This document shows, one piece after another, positions 5,988 to 7,375 of a stretch of 7,375 nt of DNA. How positions within the stretch are numbered: the stretch's first letter is position 1; each line of letters starts with the position of its first letter. The stretch is from an uncultured Coriobacteriales bacterium. Its GTDB lineage: Bacteria; Actinomycetota; Coriobacteriia; Coriobacteriales; UMGS124. The notes under the pieces were generated by a model, which ran no database searches, had not been told where the DNA came from, and worked only from the letters and a program-made list of their open reading frames with translations. A program made the position numbers and the translations under genes. The stretch spans positions 1 to 7,375 of the forward strand of contig CAKUKJ010000102.1 of assembly GCA_934662525.1 (NCBI GenBank). Direction: 5' to 3'.

Positions 5988-6761
5988 TCAGCGACGGTGG
6001 TTGATGAGGCTTGCCTGATAGCCGGCGCCGAAGCCGTTGTCGATGTTGACGACGCTCACACCGCTGGCGCAGCTGTTGAGCATGGCGAGCAGGGCCGTGA
6101 CACCCCCGAAGCTCGCGCCGTATCCCACGCTTGTGGGCACGGCGATGACGGGGCAGCTCGCAAGGCCCGCAACGACGCTGGGCAACGCCCCCTCCATGCC
6201 GGCGACGGCCACGATGACGTTTGCCTGCGCGATGTCGTCGGCGTGGCGCAGCAGGCGATGGATGCCCGCGACGCCCACATCCCATGCGCGCACGACGCGG
6301 TTGCCGAGCATCTCGGCCGTGAGCGCCGCCTCCTCGGCCACGGGCAGGTCGCTCGTGCCGGCACATACCACCAGAACCGTGCCCTCCGTGGTGGCTTCGG
6401 GAATGCCGCCCACTATGCCCATATGGGCCTGCGCATGGTAGGTGAAGCAGATTCCAGGTTTCGTATCGTTTTCAAGCAAAGAAACGACGTCGGCGTGCTT
6501 CGCCTGGTCAAGGCGCGTGACCATGACGCGCGATTGACCGTTTTCTACCAGCGTCCGCACGATGCCTGCGATTTGCTCAGCGGTCTTGCCTGCGCCGTAC
6601 ACCACCTCGGACACGCCCTGGCGGGTGCCTCGCTGCAGGTCGAGGGCGGCATAGCCAAGCTCGGCCACGTCCTGCGCTCCTATCGCGCGCGCGGCCTCCT
6701 CGGGGCTCACGTCTCCCGTGGCCACCTTGCCCATAAGTTCAAGCAGCTCGCTTCGCTCCAT
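5988..6761 (-). CDS. larB: LarB, nicotinic acid adenine dinucleotide carboxylase/hydrolase of NPN synthesis
   Basis: LarB performs the first step of NPN cofactor synthesis: it carboxylates the pyridinium ring of nicotinic acid adenine dinucleotide and cleaves the phosphoanhydride, yielding the dicarboxylated mononucleotide that LarE sulfurates. With the start chosen here the protein has 257 residues, as usual for LarB. A helical N-terminal part is followed by a PurE-like AIR-carboxylase domain with CAGTSDLPVAEEA (133-145), AWDVGVAGIHRLL (159-171), VAGMEGALPSVV (186-197), VPTSVGYGASFGG (208-220) and MLNSCASGVSVVNIDNGFGA (227-246). E190 and C231 match the catalytic Glu180 and Cys221 reported for the L. 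plantarum enzyme, including their 41-residue spacing. The frame is open to an upstream ATG at 6797, but that one has no ribosome-binding site, whereas the ATG at 6761 has a near-perfect one. It leads a probable larB-larC transcript. Confidence 0.95.
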   Translation of the reverse strand: MERSELLELMGKVATGDVSPEEAARAIGAQDVAELGYAALDLQRGTRQGVSEVVYGAGKTAEQIAGIVRTLVENGQSRVMVTRLDQAKHADVVSLLENDTKPGICFTYHAQAHMGIVGGIPEATTEGTVLVVCAGTSDLPVAEEAALTAEMLGNRVVRAWDVGVAGIHRLLRHADDIAQANVIVAVAGMEGALPSVVAGLASCPVIAVPTSVGYGASFGGVTALLAMLNSCASGVSVVNIDNGFGAGYQASLINHRR

Positions 6762-6765
6762 TGCA

Positions 6766-6773
6766 TCCTCCTT
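6766..6773 (-). promoter_or_regulatory. Strong ribosome-binding site that fixes the larB start
   Basis: On the minus strand this reads AAGGAGGA, near-ideal complementarity to the 16S anti-Shine-Dalgarno. It lies about 5 bases before the ATG at 6761-6759 and identifies that codon as the larB start. The upstream in-frame ATG at 6797 is preceded by a C-rich stretch with no such site. Confidence 0.85.
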
Positions 6774-6943
6774 GGTCAAGGTTGAAAACTCTACCATGCG
6801 AGCGGGGAGGTTCTGCGCGGGATGCGCGGCTTGGCGAATTGTTCAAGCATGCGCCATCAAGGTGGGATACACTGCACGCGCTCGCTTGGCTTGCGCCGGC
6901 GCGTCGCGGGGCGGAGCCGCCCCGTGAACCTGAAATCGCACAT
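6774..6943. other. Divergent intergenic region between larB and the asparaginase gene
   Basis: This spacer must hold promoters in both directions unless the forward gene has a distant promoter. For the forward gene the best -10-like hexamer is TACACT at 6868-6873, without a good -35. For larB, TAGAGT on the minus strand (near 6791-6796) is a weak -10 candidate. GCGCCGGCGC at 6893-6902 is a perfect 10-base palindrome. I see no recognisable nickel or cobalt riboswitch and no NikR-type operator. Confidence 0.35.
6907..6924 (+). repeat. GC hairpin in the leader of the asparaginase gene
   Basis: CGGGGCGG (6907-6914) and CCGCCCCG (6917-6924) are perfect 8-base inverted copies separated by AG, so about 7 bp can pair with a four-base loop. 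It ends 33 bases before ATG 6958 and has no T-run after it. It is probably a leader-RNA structure or a dyad for a DNA-binding protein rather than a terminator. Confidence 0.5.
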
Positions 6944-6957
6944 GAAAGGTCGCCACC

Positions 6958-7375
6958 ATGGCAGAGACCCCGATCGTTTATTCCACTGAAGGCGCCGCCG
7001 GCAAGCCGGTCGTCGTCGTCCATGGCGGCGCAGGCCGCCGCCGCCATCCCTTTTCGCCCGAGCGCGAGCAGCAGGCTGGGGCCGACATCAAGCGCGCCCT
7101 CGACGCGGCCATGGACGTGCTCAACGCGGGCGGCAGCGCGCTCGACGCCGTCGTCGCCGGCGTGCATGTGATGGAGGACGCGCCTGAGTTCAACGCGGGG
7201 CGCGGGTCGGCCCTTACGAGCGAGGGCAAGGCCGAGATGGACAGCTGCGTCATGACGGGCGACGGCGCCTGCGGTGCCGTGGCGGGTGCCACGTGCGTGC
7301 GCAACCCCGTCGACGCCGCCCGCGCCGTGATGGAGAAGACCCCGCACGTCCTCATGGTCGAGCCGACCGAGGCCC
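6958..7375 (+). CDS. Isoaspartyl peptidase / plant-type L-asparaginase (partial, N-terminal part)
   Basis: The open frame from ATG 6958 runs off the window and shows 139 residues. It matches the start of Ntn-hydrolase asparaginases (Ntn family, IaaA type), which cleave L-asparagine and isoaspartyl dipeptides and self-process into alpha and beta subunits. Visible motifs are VVVVHGGAG (18-26), AMDVLNAGGSALDAV (51-65), PEFNAGRGSALTSEGKAEMD (76-95) and AVAGATCVRNPVDAARAVM (107-125), all in family order and spacing. The autoprocessing and catalytic Thr (around residue 179 in the E. coli enzyme) lies beyond the window, so activity cannot be judged. GAAAGG at 6944-6949 is 8 bases upstream of the ATG. 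An ATG at 6942 is out of frame. The gene is divergent from larB and has no evident link to nickel metabolism; isoaspartyl repair or asparagine use is likely. Confidence 0.9.
   Translation, partial: MAETPIVYSTEGAAGKPVVVVHGGAGRRRHPFSPEREQQAGADIKRALDAAMDVLNAGGSALDAVVAGVHVMEDAPEFNAGRGSALTSEGKAEMDSCVMTGDGACGAVAGATCVRNPVDAARAVMEKTPHVLMVEPTEA

Noticed and set aside
5997..6785. A 262-residue plus-strand open frame opposite larB
   Set aside because: It is the complement of LarB, whose catalytic Glu/Cys spacing and strong ribosome-binding site settle the coding strand.
6762..6797. Extension of larB by 12 residues to the ATG at 6797
   Set aside because: No ribosome-binding site precedes that ATG, and AAGGAGGA sits just before the ATG at 6761. 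The family length also fits the shorter form.
6774..6943. Nickel/cobalt riboswitch or NikR operator upstream of larB
   Set aside because: I see no recognisable conserved riboswitch core and no spaced NikR-type dyad; only generic GC palindromes are present.

Overview
The window is a compact, GC-rich bacterial segment with strong purine-rich ribosome-binding sites. Gene content and high GC suggest an actinobacterial gut lineage such as Coriobacteriia (the Eggerthella/Slackia type). That placement rests on recall of similar proteins, not on a search, and is tentative.

Layout, left to right. (1) Bases 1-3713 hold a forward three-gene run: the last 43 codons of a probable DegV-family fatty-acid-binding protein, a beta-hydroxyacid dehydrogenase with an unusual acidic C-terminal tail, and a fused 23S rRNA methyltransferase of the RlmKL type. 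The gaps of 51 and 11 bases suggest one transcript. (2) Bases 3714-3939 are an intergenic region with an 85-base imperfect palindrome followed by a T-run, then an AT-rich promoter-like stretch with a second inverted repeat. (3) Bases 3940-4515 encode a small all-helical HEAT-like protein of unknown function. (4) Bases 4478-6761 on the minus strand are larB and larC, two of the three genes for the nickel-pincer nucleotide (NPN) cofactor of lactate racemase and related LarA-type enzymes. larC converges on the HEAT-like gene and overlaps it by 38 bases. (5) A divergent 196-base intergenic region separates larB from the start of a forward plant-type asparaginase/isoaspartyl peptidase gene cut off by the window end.

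Functionally, larB and larC belong together: LarB carboxylates nicotinic acid adenine dinucleotide, and LarC inserts nickel into the sulfurated product. The sulfur-transferase gene larE and any larA are not in the window. The other genes are housekeeping or metabolic and have no evident link to nickel.

The most notable observation is in the RlmKL-type protein. Its C-terminal RlmK half keeps the expected methyltransferase motifs. The N-terminal RlmL half aligns well with the family but has lost both the glycine-rich SAM-binding motif and the NPPY catalytic motif. It therefore looks like a THUMP-linked pseudo-methyltransferase fused to a working RlmK. I found no phage, insertion sequence, CRISPR array, tRNA or rRNA, and no clear evidence of a wholly new multi-gene system.
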